This document shows positions 27,348 to 36,278 of a DNA stretch of 64,000 bases, in pieces. How positions within the stretch are numbered: the stretch's first letter is position 1; each line of letters begins with the position of its first letter. Below the pieces are notes generated by a model. The model saw nothing but the letters and a program-made list of their open reading frames with translations. It was not told the origin of the DNA and did no database searches. Origin of the DNA: Kitasatospora sp. NBC_01266 (GTDB lineage Bacteria; Actinomycetota; Actinomycetes; Streptomycetales; Streptomycetaceae); contig NZ_CP108458.1 in the NCBI RefSeq assembly GCF_036242395.1, positions 3,968,001 through 4,032,000 on the forward strand. The letters are read 5' to 3'. The position numbers were made by a program, and so were the translations under genes.

Positions 27348-28211
27348 CTAGCTGGGGGAAGCGCCGGGCGCCGACGGGCTGCCGGACGGCCCCGGGCTGC
27401 CGGCGGCCGGGCTACCGGCGGCCGGGCTACCGGCGGCACTGCCCGACGGGGAGCCGGACGGCGCCGGGCTGCCGGACGGCGCGCCGGCCCCGGACGGGCT
27501 CGGGCTGCCCGCCGCGCCGGGGCTCCCCGAGGCACCCGCCACCGGGCTCGGGCTCGCGCCCGCTCCCGCGTCCTGGCTCTTGCAGCCGGGCTGCTTGGCC
27601 AGTGCGGTCCCCAGGTCACCGGTCTGCACCTTGCCCAGGGCGCTGGTGGAGAGCGTGGACAGCTGCTGCACCTGGTCGCCGATGCTCTTCAGCCCGTCGG
27701 CGAACGTCGCCTGATCGCCGGTGGGCAGCGCGGTCAGCTTCTGCTGGACGTCCTGGTAGCCCTGCGCCGCCTGGCGCAGCTCGCTCACGGCGTCCTTCTG
27801 CAGTCCGGCGCCGTTGCTGACCTTGGGCGCGCCCGCCTTGTCGAGCGCGTCGGCGATCTGCTGGTTGGCCGTCCCCAGACTGCCGAGGTCGGTGGCCAGC
27901 CGCTTCTGCAGGTCAGCAGGGGCCTCGCCGCTCTTGACCACGCCGGTGTCCTTCATCGCGTCCTGCGACTGGGTCACCGGGCCGCGCAGCCCGTCGCAGA
28001 CCTGCTTGGCCCAGTTGCCCAGCGCCGCGCTGTTGTCGCTGGAGCAGGCAGCCGCGCCGGTCGCGAGCAGCGCCCCGAGCAGCGGCAGGGTGAGCAGCCG
28101 GCGGGCCGATCCGCGCGCCGGGAAGAGCCCGCCCCCGCCGCGCCCGGCCCGCCTGGCCCGCTCGTCCGCCAGCACTCGCTCGTCCACCTGGGAGCCCTTC
28201 CGTCCAGTCAC
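27348..28211 (-). CDS. Secreted lipoprotein with low-complexity Ser/Pro/Gly/Ala tail
   Basis: This 287-aa protein has a basic N-terminus, a hydrophobic stretch and a lipobox-like T-G-A-A-A-C near residue 56, a helical middle domain of about 140 residues (Q-V-C-D-G-L-R-G-P-V; K-Q-P-G-C-K), and a tail of about 80 residues built from repeated G-S-P / A-G-S units. The helical domain with two Cys resembles small actinobacterial secreted proteins without assigned role. The tail is repeat-expanded and may vary in length between strains. Confidence 0.75.
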   Translation of the reverse strand: MTGRKGSQVDERVLADERARRAGRGGGGLFPARGSARRLLTLPLLGALLATGAAACSSDNSAALGNWAKQVCDGLRGPVTQSQDAMKDTGVVKSGEAPADLQKRLATDLGSLGTANQQIADALDKAGAPKVSNGAGLQKDAVSELRQAAQGYQDVQQKLTALPTGDQATFADGLKSIGDQVQQLSTLSTSALGKVQTGDLGTALAKQPGCKSQDAGAGASPSPVAGASGSPGAAGSPSPSGAGAPSGSPAPSGSPSGSAAGSPAAGSPAAGSPGPSGSPSAPGASPS

Positions 28212-28258
28212 GATCCGTCCCGGGTGAACCTACCCGACACCGAAACGCAGACGGTCGG

Positions 28259-28288
28259 GCCGGCCACCGCGGTTCCGCGGCGGCCGGC
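28259..28288 (-). terminator. hppA terminator hairpin
   Basis: A 14-bp stem (28259-28272 with 28275-28288, one A-C mismatch, 2-nt loop) lies 13 bases past the hppA stop on the minus strand. Confidence 0.7.
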
Positions 28289-28300
28289 TCCGGGAACCGC

Positions 28301-30763
28301 TCAACTGCCGGTCGGCGCCACCACCTCGCCGCCGACGGCCGCCACCACGTCGGGGCTCCCCGCGACGTCCACCGTCCGCCGCTTGGACACGTACACCGCG
28401 ACCACCACCACCAGCACCGCCACCACCGCGACCGCCGCGCGCAGGCCCGCGTTCGCGTGTGCGCCGTAGCTGAACCGGACGATGGCGGGCGCGATCAGCA
28501 GCGAGACCAGGTTCATCACCTTCAGCAGCGGGTTGATCGCCGGGCCCGCGGTGTCCTTGAACGGATCACCGACCGTGTCGCCGATCACCGTCGCCGCGTG
28601 CGCCTCGCTGCCCTTGCCGCCGTGCGCGCCGTCCTCCACCAGCTTCTTGGCGTTGTCCCAGGCACCACCGGAGTTGGCCAGGAAGACCGCCATCAGGGTG
28701 CCCGCCCCGATCGCGCCCGCCAGGTAGGCACCGAGCGAGCCGACGCCGAGGCCGAAGCCCACCGCGATCGGCGCCAGCACCGCCAGCAGGCCGGGGGTGG
28801 CCAGCTCACGCAGGGCGTCCCTGGTGCAGATGTCGACCACCTTGCCGTACTCGGGCGTCTCGCTGCCGTCCATGATCCCGGGATGCTCGCGGAACTGCCG
28901 CCGCACCTCGAAGACCACCGAACCGGCCGAGCGGGAGACCGCGTTGACGGCCAGTCCGGAGAAGAGGAAGACCACCGCGGCGCCCAGCAGCAGGCCGACC
29001 AGGTTGTTCGGCTGCGAGATGTCCAGGCTCAACCCGGCCGGGTTGCCGATCACCGCGCTGCCGCCCGCACTGCTGACGGCGTCGTTGATCGCGTCGGTGA
29101 ACGAACCGAACAGCGCGGTGGCCGCCAGCACCGCCGTCGCGATCGCGATGCCCTTGGTGATCGCCTTGGTGGTGTTGCCCACCGCGTCCAGCTCGGTCAG
29201 CACCCGGGCGCCGGGCCCCTCGACCTCGCCGGACATCTCCGCGATGCCCTGCGCGTTGTCGGAGACCGGCCCGAAGGTGTCCATCGCCACGATCACGCCC
29301 ACCGTGGTGAGCAGGCCGGTCCCGGCCAGCGCGACCGCGAAGAGCGCGAGCACGATCGAGCCGCCGGCCAGCAGGTACGCACCGTAGACCGCCGCGCCGA
29401 TCAACACCGCCGAGTACACCGACGACTCCAGACCGAGCGAGACGCCGGAGAGCACCACGGTGGCCGCGCCGGTGAGCGAGCTGCGCCCGACATCGCGCAC
29501 CGGGCGGCGGCTGGTCTCGGTGAAGTAGCCGGTCAGCTGCTGGATCAGCACCGCCAGCACGATCCCGATCGCCACCGCGGCCAGCGCGAACAGGCGCGGG
29601 TCACCGCGATGGTCGTGGATGGCGGCCGGCACGTGCCGCAGCGCGGCGAAGCTGGACGGAAGCACCAGGTAGGCGGCGGCCAGCACCAGCAGCAGCGAGA
29701 CGGCCGCGGAGAGGAAGAAGCCCCGGTTGATGGCGGTCATCCCGCTGCGGTCGCGCCCGCGCGGCGAGACCGCGACGATGCCGAGCACGGCGGTGACCAC
29801 GCCGATCGCCGGAACGATCAGCGGCAGCACCAGGCCGGTGTCACCGAACACCGCGCGGCCCAGGATCAGCGCGGCCACCAGGGTCACCGCGTAGGACTCG
29901 AAAAGGTCCGCCGCCATCCCGGCGCAGTCGCCCACGTTGTCGCCGACGTTGTCCGCGATGGTGGCCGCGTTGCGCGGGTCGTCCTCGGGGATCCCCTGCT
30001 CGACCTTGCCGACCAGGTCCGCTCCGACGTCGGCCGCCTTGGTGAAGATGCCGCCGCCGACCCGCATGAACATCGCCAGCAGCGCGGCGCCGAAGCCGAA
30101 ACCCTCCAGCACGCGCGGGGCGTTGGCCTGGTAGATCAGCACCACGACGGCCGCGCCCAGCAGGCCCAGGCCCACGGTGCACATGCCGACCACGCCGCCG
30201 GTGCGGAACGCGATCCGCATCGCCCGGTGCTGCGCGGGCTGCTCCTGCCCGGCCTCCACACCCCTGGCCACCGCGGCCACCCGGACGTTGGCCCGCACCG
30301 CCAGCCACATGCCCAGGTAGCCGGTGGCCGCCGAGAACGCCGCGCCGACCAGGAAGAACAGCGAGCGGCCCAGCCGCTGCGACCAGTTGTCCGCGGGCAG
30401 CAGCATCAGCAGGAAGAAGGCTCCCCCGGCGAAGACCGCGAGGGTGCGGAACTGGCGTGCCAGGTAGGCGTTCGCGCCCTCCTGCACGGCCGCCGCGATG
30501 CGCCGCATCACCGGCGTTCCCGGGTCGGCGGCCAGGACCTGACGGACCAGCAGCACGGCGACCCCGAGCACACCGAGCGCGATCAGGCCGATGATCAGCA
30601 CCACCAACTGGTTGCCGCCGGTGAGAACCGCGTTTCCCGAAGAGCCGCCTGACGAACCGTCCGCCAGAACATCCAGGATTCGTGGTCGCACCGGTGCGGC
30701 CGAGACGGATTTCAGTACGTCAGATGTGGTTGAAGCACTCGCGATGATCGTGAATCCGGCCAT
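28301..30763 (-). CDS. hppA: Membrane-bound proton-pumping pyrophosphatase (K+-independent type)
   Basis: This 820-aa protein with about sixteen membrane segments couples PPi hydrolysis to H+ export. The substrate motifs are complete: D-V-G-A-D-L-V-G-K-V-E, D-N-V-G-D-N-V-G-D-C-A-G-M and the C-terminal G-D-T-V-G-D-P-F-K-D-T. The position that sets cation dependence reads G-N-T-T-K-A; lysine here marks the K+-independent H+-PPase class. The ATG at 30763 follows GGGGAGGA; the longer open frame to 30967 is not supported. The extended N-terminus is typical for Streptomyces. Confidence 0.95.
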   Translation of the reverse strand: MAGFTIIASASTTSDVLKSVSAAPVRPRILDVLADGSSGGSSGNAVLTGGNQLVVLIIGLIALGVLGVAVLLVRQVLAADPGTPVMRRIAAAVQEGANAYLARQFRTLAVFAGGAFFLLMLLPADNWSQRLGRSLFFLVGAAFSAATGYLGMWLAVRANVRVAAVARGVEAGQEQPAQHRAMRIAFRTGGVVGMCTVGLGLLGAAVVVLIYQANAPRVLEGFGFGAALLAMFMRVGGGIFTKAADVGADLVGKVEQGIPEDDPRNAATIADNVGDNVGDCAGMAADLFESYAVTLVAALILGRAVFGDTGLVLPLIVPAIGVVTAVLGIVAVSPRGRDRSGMTAINRGFFLSAAVSLLLVLAAAYLVLPSSFAALRHVPAAIHDHRGDPRLFALAAVAIGIVLAVLIQQLTGYFTETSRRPVRDVGRSSLTGAATVVLSGVSLGLESSVYSAVLIGAAVYGAYLLAGGSIVLALFAVALAGTGLLTTVGVIVAMDTFGPVSDNAQGIAEMSGEVEGPGARVLTELDAVGNTTKAITKGIAIATAVLAATALFGSFTDAINDAVSSAGGSAVIGNPAGLSLDISQPNNLVGLLLGAAVVFLFSGLAVNAVSRSAGSVVFEVRRQFREHPGIMDGSETPEYGKVVDICTRDALRELATPGLLAVLAPIAVGFGLGVGSLGAYLAGAIGAGTLMAVFLANSGGAWDNAKKLVEDGAHGGKGSEAHAATVIGDTVGDPFKDTAGPAINPLLKVMNLVSLLIAPAIVRFSYGAHANAGLRAAVAVVAVLVVVVAVYVSKRRTVDVAGSPDVVAAVGGEVVAPTGS

Positions 30764-31230
30764 GCGTCCTCCCCGACGACCGGCACGCCGACCTGTCCGA
30801 ACGGCGCGCAAGTGGCTCTGGTGGCACAGGCGACCGGACCGGGCTTTCCCGACCCGACCGGATATCCAGAAGCGAGTGTAGGAATCATCGACGGATTGAT
30901 ATAGACCACGCGCGGCAGATACGGAAAGAATCATGGGCGGTGCCGAAAACCCGAAGGTTTTCGGCACCGCCCATGATTCTTTTGATTCGCTTTCCGTTTA
31001 TCCGCGTCACTTCACGCGACTTCACGCGCCCGGAACCCCGCCCGCTTCGCCAGCCCCCGAGACCCCGTCCAGCGCGCCGGCCACATGCCTCGCGAAGAGG
31101 TCATGACGCAGCAGCGGGCGAACGGCGTAGCGGCGGGGGACGGTCTGGCGGCGGGGGAATGCCAGGGCCGCCCGGGAGCGAGTCAGGTCGCCCCGGGAGC
31201 GAGTCGGGTCTGCCGGGCCTCCGGCGGGAC
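30764..31230. other. Intergenic region between hppA and the RsbW-like gene
   Basis: This 467-base stretch contains the hppA promoter region and, at 30925-30982, an unusually long perfect hairpin. Pseudo-repeated GGGAGCGAGTC units occur near 31175-31207. No gene is convincing here. Confidence 0.5.
30925..30982. terminator. 27-bp perfect inverted repeat (bidirectional terminator)
   Basis: Bases 30925-30951 pair without mismatch with 30956-30982 around CGAA. The outer arms are A/T-rich, giving a T-run on either strand. It should terminate the bldG-RsbW-like transcript coming from the right and insulate hppA. Confidence 0.85.
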
Positions 31231-31641
31231 TCAGGCCGGCTGCACCGGCCAGCTCATCCGAATCAGCCCGCCGTCGTCGTCCCGGCCGACCTCGACGTCC
31301 TCGACCAGCCCGGTGATCACCGCGAGGCCCAGCGTGTCGTCGGAACCGTCAGCGGATTCGTCGGCGCCGGACTCGGCCAGCTCGCTGAGCGCCCCGGCGC
31401 CGTCGCCGACCTCGATGACGAAACGCTTCTCCTGGTCGGTCAGCGCCACCCGGACCGCACCGCCCAGGCCGCCGTGCTGGTGCAGGCCGACCGCACGGGA
31501 GCAGGCCTCGCCGACCGCGAGCCGGAGCTCGTCGAGTACCGACTCGTCCACACCCGCGCGTCTGGCCACCGCCGCCGCCACCAGCCGTGCCGTCCGCACG
31601 TGCTCGGGAAGGGGGCTGAATCGCAGTTCGACGGTTGCCAT
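31231..31641 (-). CDS. RsbW-like anti-sigma factor / serine kinase, bldG partner
   Basis: This 136-aa protein has a HATPase_c (RsbW/SpoIIAB-like) fold: an N-box region L-R-L-A-V-G-E-A-C-S-R-A-V-G near residue 45 and a glycine-rich lid region (V-I-E-V-G-D-G-A-G-A-L). It is the orthologue of the gene downstream of bldG in S. coelicolor, whose product is thought to bind BldG and a sigma factor and may phosphorylate BldG. Co-orientation with bldG and two hairpins in the gap fit partial co-transcription. The canonical Asn of the N-box appears replaced by Arg, so kinase activity is uncertain. Confidence 0.88.
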   Translation of the reverse strand: MATVELRFSPLPEHVRTARLVAAAVARRAGVDESVLDELRLAVGEACSRAVGLHQHGGLGGAVRVALTDQEKRFVIEVGDGAGALSELAESGADESADGSDDTLGLAVITGLVEDVEVGRDDDGGLIRMSWPVQPA

Positions 31642-31968
31642 CTCTCCCTCTCGGGGTTGTCACCGCGTCGGTGCCACCGCTGCCTCAGGTCATGACCGAC
31701 ACACCGTCCGCGGGGCAGCATCCGACAGCGGTGCCCGGATCGAGCACCACCGCGCGTACGGATCTGACCTCCTGACGGACCGCCATCGGCCGAGCAGCCG
31801 CGACAACCCACGGAAGCGACCCGAAGCCGTCCCGTCCGGGACGGCCGGATCCACTGGACCGGTCAACCGCTCAGCGGGTTGACCGGTTCGGTCAGTTGAG
31901 CCAGTTCAGTCGGTCGAGCCGACTGAACTGGTTGTCCTCGTTGAGCTCGTTGAACTGGTTGAGCTGGT
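31642..31968. other. bldG / RsbW-like intergenic region with two tandem hairpins
   Basis: This 327-base stretch carries two strong inverted repeats: 31858-31868 with 31877-31887 (ACCGGTCAACC arm) and 31901-31913 with 31919-31931 (13-bp perfect stem). Between them and bldG runs a GTTGAACTGG-like repeat. They may act as attenuators separating a bldG-only transcript from a longer one. No gene is seen. Confidence 0.6.
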
Positions 31969-32310
31969 TCAGTCGGTCGCCTGGACGGCGTCTTCCACCG
32001 AGGTGTGGATCGGGAACACCTTGGTCAGACCGGTGATCCGGAAGATCTTGAGAATGCGCTCCTGGTTGCAGACCAGACGCAGCGAACCCTCGTGCGCCCG
32101 AACCCGCTTCAGGCCGCCCACCAGGACGCCCAGACCGGTCGAGTCGAGGAAGTCCACGCCCTCCATGTCGACGACCAGGTGGTAGCTACCGTCGTTGACG
32201 AGCTCGACCAGCTGCTCGCGAAGCTTGGGGGCGGTGTACACATCGATCTCGCCGCCAACCCTGACGACTGTGCGGTCGCCGATTGTCTCGGTCGACAGGG
32301 ACAGGTCCAC
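31969..32310 (-). CDS. bldG: Anti-anti-sigma factor BldG (STAS domain)
   Basis: This 113-aa STAS protein is nearly identical, as I recall it, to BldG of S. coelicolor: [19 protein letters not shown], and the phosphorylatable serine in [11 protein letters not shown] near residue 57. BldG is needed for aerial hyphae and antibiotic production and acts by partner switching with anti-sigma factors. The GTG at 32310 with GGAGG gives exactly the known length; the longer frame to 32505 is discarded. It is divergent from the helicase gene. Confidence 0.96.
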   Translation of the reverse strand: MDLSLSTETIGDRTVVRVGGEIDVYTAPKLREQLVELVNDGSYHLVVDMEGVDFLDSTGLGVLVGGLKRVRAHEGSLRLVCNQERILKIFRITGLTKVFPIHTSVEDAVQATD

Positions 32311-32579
32311 GGAACCTCCAGCACCTTGCTTGGTCAATTGCGTTCTACGGCGAGTCAGGCGGCATCGGCCGTTCTCGGTTGCCGATCCCGGCCGGACGGC
32401 CGCCACCGCACGAGGCGCTTGTGCACCGCCTGCCCGGTTCCACCGCATGGCCGAGTGACCGGCCCAGGTGCCGCCGGTCCGGCCAACTGGCCGCCACCGC
32501 ATCATTCAACCACCTGGCAGCATGCCCGCACGATGGCTTGCCGCGATTGTCCGTCACTCCAGTGACACACTGGGTCTCC

Positions 32580-34904
32580 ATGCCGCCCAGCCATCGCCCG
32601 CCCGAGGCCCTGCTCGACACCCTGGTCGCCAGTCGGGGCCGCTCGGACCGACTCACCCATACGGAGCATCTCCCCGCGCGCGAGGCGCGTTATGCCCCAT
32701 GGCCCGACTCGATCCGCCCCGAGATCCGCGCCGCAGCGGCAGAACTCGGCGTGGACCGGCCCTGGGCCCACCAGGCCGAGGCCATGAATCTGGCCAAAGC
32801 AGGCCAAACTGTGGTGATCGCCACAGGAACCGCCTCGGGCAAGTCGCTCGGCTATCTGGCGCCGGTGCTGAGCGACCTGCTGGACGGCACCGAGGCCCCC
32901 AACGGGCGCGGCGCCACCGCCCTCTACCTGGCCCCGACCAAGGCCCTGGCCGCCGACCAGCGCCGCCGAGCCGCCGAACTCGCCCCGCAACGGGTGCGCG
33001 CCGCGCTCTACGACGGCGACACACCGCCGCAGGAGCGCGAATGGGTCCGGCAGTACGCGAGCTACGTGCTCACCAATCCGGACATGCTGCACCGGGGCAT
33101 CCTGCCGGCGCACGCCCGCTGGTCCTCCTTCCTGAAGACACTGCGCTACGTGGTGGTGGACGAGTGCCACAGCTACCGGGGGGTCTTCGGCTCCCATGTC
33201 GCACAGGTCCTGCGAAGGCTGCGCCGACTGTGCCGCCGCTACGGCTCCGATCCAGCCTTTCTGCTCGCCTCGGCGACCGCCGCCGACCCGGCCTCGGGGG
33301 CCGAGCGGCTCACCGGGCTGCCCACCGTCGCGGTGACCGAGGACGCCTCCCCGCGCGGGCCGCTGGTCTTCGCACTGTGGGAGCCGCCGCTCACCGAGCG
33401 CGTCGGCGAGCACGGCGCCCCCGTGCGGCGGACCGCCACCACCGAGGCCGCCTACCTGCTGACCGACCTGGTGGCGGCCGGCACCCGCACGGTGGCCTTC
33501 GTACGCTCCCGCCGGGCCGCCGAACTGGTCGCGCTGCAGGCCCCGGACAACCTCGACGCGCCGCTCGCCAATCGGGTCGCCGCCTACCGCGGCGGTTACC
33601 TGCCCGAGGAGCGCCGGGCGCTGGAGCGCGACCTGCACTCGGGGCGGCTGCTCGGTCTGGCCTCCACCTCCGCCCTGGAACTCGGGGTCGACGTCTCCGG
33701 GCTGGACGCGGTGCTGCTGGCCGGCTATCCCGGCACCCGCGCTTCGCTCTGGCAGCAGGCCGGGCGGGCCGGACGGGAGGGCCAGGGAGCGCTCGCCGTT
33801 CTGATCGCCCGGGACGACCCGCTGGACACCTACCTGGTGCACCACCCCGAGGCCCTCTTCGCCCGCCCCGTCGAGGCCACCGTGCTCGACCCCGACAACC
33901 CTCATGTGCTGGCCCCGCATCTGTGTGCCGCCGCCGCCGAACTCCCGCTCGGGCCCGACGACCTCGAGCTGTTCGGCCCCTCGACCGCTCAGCTGCTGCC
34001 GGTACTGGAGCAGCGGGAACTGCTGCGCCGACGTGCCGACGGCTCCTGGTACTGGACCCGGCGGGAACGGGCGGTCGACGCCGTCGATCTGCGGGGCAGC
34101 GGGGGGAACCCGGTCCAGATCGTCGAAGCCTCCACCGGTCGGCTGCTGGGCACCGTCGACGCCGCCGCGGCGCACACCACCGTGCACACCGGAGCCGTCC
34201 ATCTCCACCAAGGGCGGACCTACCTGGTCCGGGAACTCGACCTGGAGACCTCGGTCGCCCTGGTCGAGCTGGCCAACCCCTCCTACAGCACGGCCGCTCG
34301 CGACACCACGACGATCTCCGTCCTCACCACCGACCGCACGGTGGCCTGGGGAGAGGGCCGGCTCAACTTCGGCTCGGTCGAGGTCGTCAACCAGGTGGTC
34401 AGCTTCCTGCGCAAGCGGATCTCCACCGGCGAGGTCCTCGGCGAGACCAAACTGGATCTGCCACCCAGGACGCTGCGGACCAGGGCAGTCTGGTGGACTG
34501 TCACCGAACAGCAGCTGCTGGAAGCGCTGATCCCCTTCGATCAGCTGCCGGGCGCCGCTCACGCCGCCGAACACGCCTCGATCGGCCTGCTGCCGCTCTT
34601 CGCGACCTGCGACCGCTGGGACATCGGCGGCGTCTCGGTCCCGCTGCACCCCGACACCCAGTTGCCGACCGTCTTCGTCTACGACGGCCACCCAGGTGGT
34701 GCCGGCTTCGCCGAGCACGGCTTCCGACGTGCGGTGCAGTGGCTCACCGCCACCAGGGACGCGATCGCCGCCTGTGAATGCGAACGCGGCTGTCCGTCCT
34801 GTGTGCAATCGCCCAAGTGCGGCAACGGCAACGACCCGCTCGACAAGGCCGGCGCGGTCCGACTGCTGACCGCGCTGCTGGCGGGCGCGCCGAGCCCGTC
34901 GTAG
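32580..34904 (+). CDS. DEAD/DEAH-box helicase with DUF1998 Cys motif (MrfA-like)
   Basis: This 774-aa superfamily 2 helicase has motif I I-A-T-G-T-A-S-G-K-S, motif II V-V-D-E-C-H (DECH variant), motif III S-A-T-A and motif VI Q-Q-A-G-R-A-G-R. The C-terminal DUF1998 zinc-binding signature is C-E-C-E-R-G-C-P-S-C near residue 735. This layout matches the YprA/MrfA family of 3'-5' DNA-repair helicases. It flanks the Tad locus in many actinobacteria, giving the 'helicase/secretion neighbourhood' name. The ATG at 32580 is the first start matching the family; an in-frame GTG at 32562 is possible. Confidence 0.92.
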   Translation: MPPSHRPPEALLDTLVASRGRSDRLTHTEHLPAREARYAPWPDSIRPEIRAAAAELGVDRPWAHQAEAMNLAKAGQTVVIATGTASGKSLGYLAPVLSDLLDGTEAPNGRGATALYLAPTKALAADQRRRAAELAPQRVRAALYDGDTPPQEREWVRQYASYVLTNPDMLHRGILPAHARWSSFLKTLRYVVVDECHSYRGVFGSHVAQVLRRLRRLCRRYGSDPAFLLASATAADPASGAERLTGLPTVAVTEDASPRGPLVFALWEPPLTERVGEHGAPVRRTATTEAAYLLTDLVAAGTRTVAFVRSRRAAELVALQAPDNLDAPLANRVAAYRGGYLPEERRALERDLHSGRLLGLASTSALELGVDVSGLDAVLLAGYPGTRASLWQQAGRAGREGQGALAVLIARDDPLDTYLVHHPEALFARPVEATVLDPDNPHVLAPHLCAAAAELPLGPDDLELFGPSTAQLLPVLEQRELLRRRADGSWYWTRRERAVDAVDLRGSGGNPVQIVEASTGRLLGTVDAAAAHTTVHTGAVHLHQGRTYLVRELDLETSVALVELANPSYSTAARDTTTISVLTTDRTVAWGEGRLNFGSVEVVNQVVSFLRKRISTGEVLGETKLDLPPRTLRTRAVWWTVTEQQLLEALIPFDQLPGAAHAAEHASIGLLPLFATCDRWDIGGVSVPLHPDTQLPTVFVYDGHPGGAGFAEHGFRRAVQWLTATRDAIAACECERGCPSCVQSPKCGNGNDPLDKAGAVRLLTALLAGAPSPS

Positions 34905-35756
34905 CCAGGAAGAACCACGGCTGCCGACACCGGCTACGGCGCGGCCAGGCCCACCCGGGCCGGCCCTGATGCGGTCGGGCAGGACCTCGTCGGCCACGCG
35001 GTCAGGCGGGACGCGCTCGGCCGCGTCCTGGTCGGCCCGGATGCGATCAGGCCTGATGCCGGCAGGCCCTGCGGCCAGCGGTGGTGCGGCCAGTTGTGGT
35101 GCGGCCGATCGCACCGCCACCCGGCTGGCCACCAGCGCGGCTTCGGGCTCGTCCCGACCGCCGAAGGCCCAGATCGGCCCGGCCCGCGCCCGCGCGGTCG
35201 CCGGGCCGATCGGCAGCCGCACGCCGCGCACCGGGACCTCGACCTGGACCTCGACGCTGTCCGTCCCGAGGTCAACCGTGCAGGAGACCAGCGTGGCCCG
35301 GTGCGCGACCGCGAGCGCCCTCGCCCGGGCGCAGCCACCGTCCGCGTCCAGCAGCAGATGGTCGGCCGCCGCCAGGGCCGAGAGGTCGGCTGCGGACTCG
35401 GCACGGTGCCGAGCCACCAGGACCGCGCCCAGAGCCAGGGAGGCTCCGAACACCGCACAGCCGAGGAACGCCAATCCCGTCAACCAGACCGTCGCCGACC
35501 CCTGCTCGCGATCCACCAGCGCCTTTCCCGCCACCGCCCCCGCCGACGCCGACGCCGGCAACGGCAACGGCAACCGTCGGGGACGTCCCGCGCACCGGAC
35601 CGCCACCTCCCCACCTCGCTCCTGCCCCCCAGTGGCCTTCCACCGGCCCCGGGAGAAGGCCCCGCCCGCTACCGCCCTGCCCAGCCGCAGCGCTTGGCCT
35701 GGCACCCACGCCCGCCCCCGCACGCTCACCCTCGTCATGACCGACAGCACCGTCAT
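34905..35756 (-). CDS. Tad pilus TadE-like protein (3' end unresolved)
   Basis: The minus-strand frame from the ATG at 35756 (ATGA overlap with the tadE stop) contains V-D-R-E-Q-G-S-A-T-V-W, a membrane segment (L-A-F-L-G-C-A-V-F-G-A-S-L-A) and R-A-E-S-A-A-D-L-S-A-L-A-A, the signature of the TadE-like protein of the helicase/secretion neighbourhood. A GTG at 35516 directly before that signature is an alternative start. Family members end about 110 residues after it. Here the frame stays open past the end of the convergent helicase gene (no stop until 32502), so the natural 3' end is lost or shifted, perhaps within the repeated P-D-R-I-R-A units near 35000. The end given is only the helicase boundary. 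Confidence 0.5.
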
Positions 35757-36175
35757 CGCCCCGTCTCCCTTCCGATCCGGTCCTCCCGAACAGCCTCGGC
35801 CCGTGCCGAGACCGTCATCGACAGCGCGGACGCCAACCGTCCGGGCCCCAGGCACTTCGCCTCCACCACGACCTGAACCATGTCGCCGCTCTCAGCGACC
35901 TCGACCGTGGCCCCGCGCGGTGCGGCTGCCTGGGCCCGGGCGACGACATCCCCTTCTCCGCGTGCAGCCATCCGCGCTCCCAACTGAGCGGCGTCGATAC
36001 AGCGGAGCTGCGCGGCCGCGGTCAGCACACCCCAGACGAGCATGCTGATCAGCACCACGAGGGTCGGCAGCAGCACAGCCGTCTCCGCCGTCACGTACCC
36101 GGCGTCCCGCCCTCCCCGAGCCCGGCGACGCCACCTGCCAGGACGGCCCGCAGCCCCACCGATGTCAGACCGCAT
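35753..36175 (-). CDS. TadE-family pilus minor pilin
   Basis: This 140-aa protein has a basic N-terminus, G-Y-V-T-A-E-T-A-V-L-L-P-T-L-V-V-L (TadE-type membrane segment with Glu five residues in) and a C-terminal pseudopilin-like domain. It assembles with Flp-type pilins in a Tad system. Its ATG at 36175 overlaps the native stop of the DUF4244 pilin gene (36165-36167), showing the two were one translational unit before the AICE inserted in the pilin gene. A start at 36208 is possible. With its upstream promoter cut off by 16.6 kb of inserted DNA, expression is doubtful. Confidence 0.8.
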   Translation of the reverse strand: MRSDIGGAAGRPGRWRRRARGGRDAGYVTAETAVLLPTLVVLISMLVWGVLTAAAQLRCIDAAQLGARMAARGEGDVVARAQAAAPRGATVEVAESGDMVQVVVEAKCLGPGRLASALSMTVSARAEAVREDRIGRETGR

Positions 36176-36245
36176 GAAGCGCCCGATCCAACAGATCCGC
36201 CAGCGCACCGCTCACCGCACCGCTCGTCACCACCTTGTAGAGCAG
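36165..36245 (-). pseudogene. 3' fragment of the DUF4244 pilin gene (severed by AICE)
   Basis: The minus strand reads A-L-L-Y-K-V-V-T-S-G-A-V-S then G-A-L-A-D-L-L-D-R-A-L-H-A-V-stop, the C-terminus expected for a DUF4244 Flp-like pilin. The matching N-terminal part ends at 52853, on the far side of the element. Joining the two at the shared AGCAG core restores G-F-A-A-L-L-Y-K-V-V in frame. Confidence 0.85.
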
Positions 36246-36267
36246 GGCGCTCAAGGTCACTCAAACT
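36241..36267. repeat. attL of the AICE (core AGCAG)
   Basis: AGCAG at 36241-36245 is shared with 52848-52852. Chromosomal pilin sequence lies left of it and element DNA right of it, including TCAAACT at 36261-36267, which is the reverse complement of AGTTTGA at 52835-52841 in the other end. The arms are not symmetric about the core, so their role in attP is only suggestive. Confidence 0.6.
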
Positions 36268-36278
36268 ATGCTTCTTTT

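Noticed and set aside
27359..27560. Short GC-rich repeats (GCCGGGCT and relatives) that could suggest a repeat array
   Set aside because: They encode the Gly/Ser/Pro tail of a lipoprotein and are in-frame low-complexity codons, not a CRISPR or iteron array.
28457..30652. Long plus-strand frame antisense to hppA
   Set aside because: hppA motifs on the minus strand are complete; the antisense product is His/Arg/Asp-rich with no domains.
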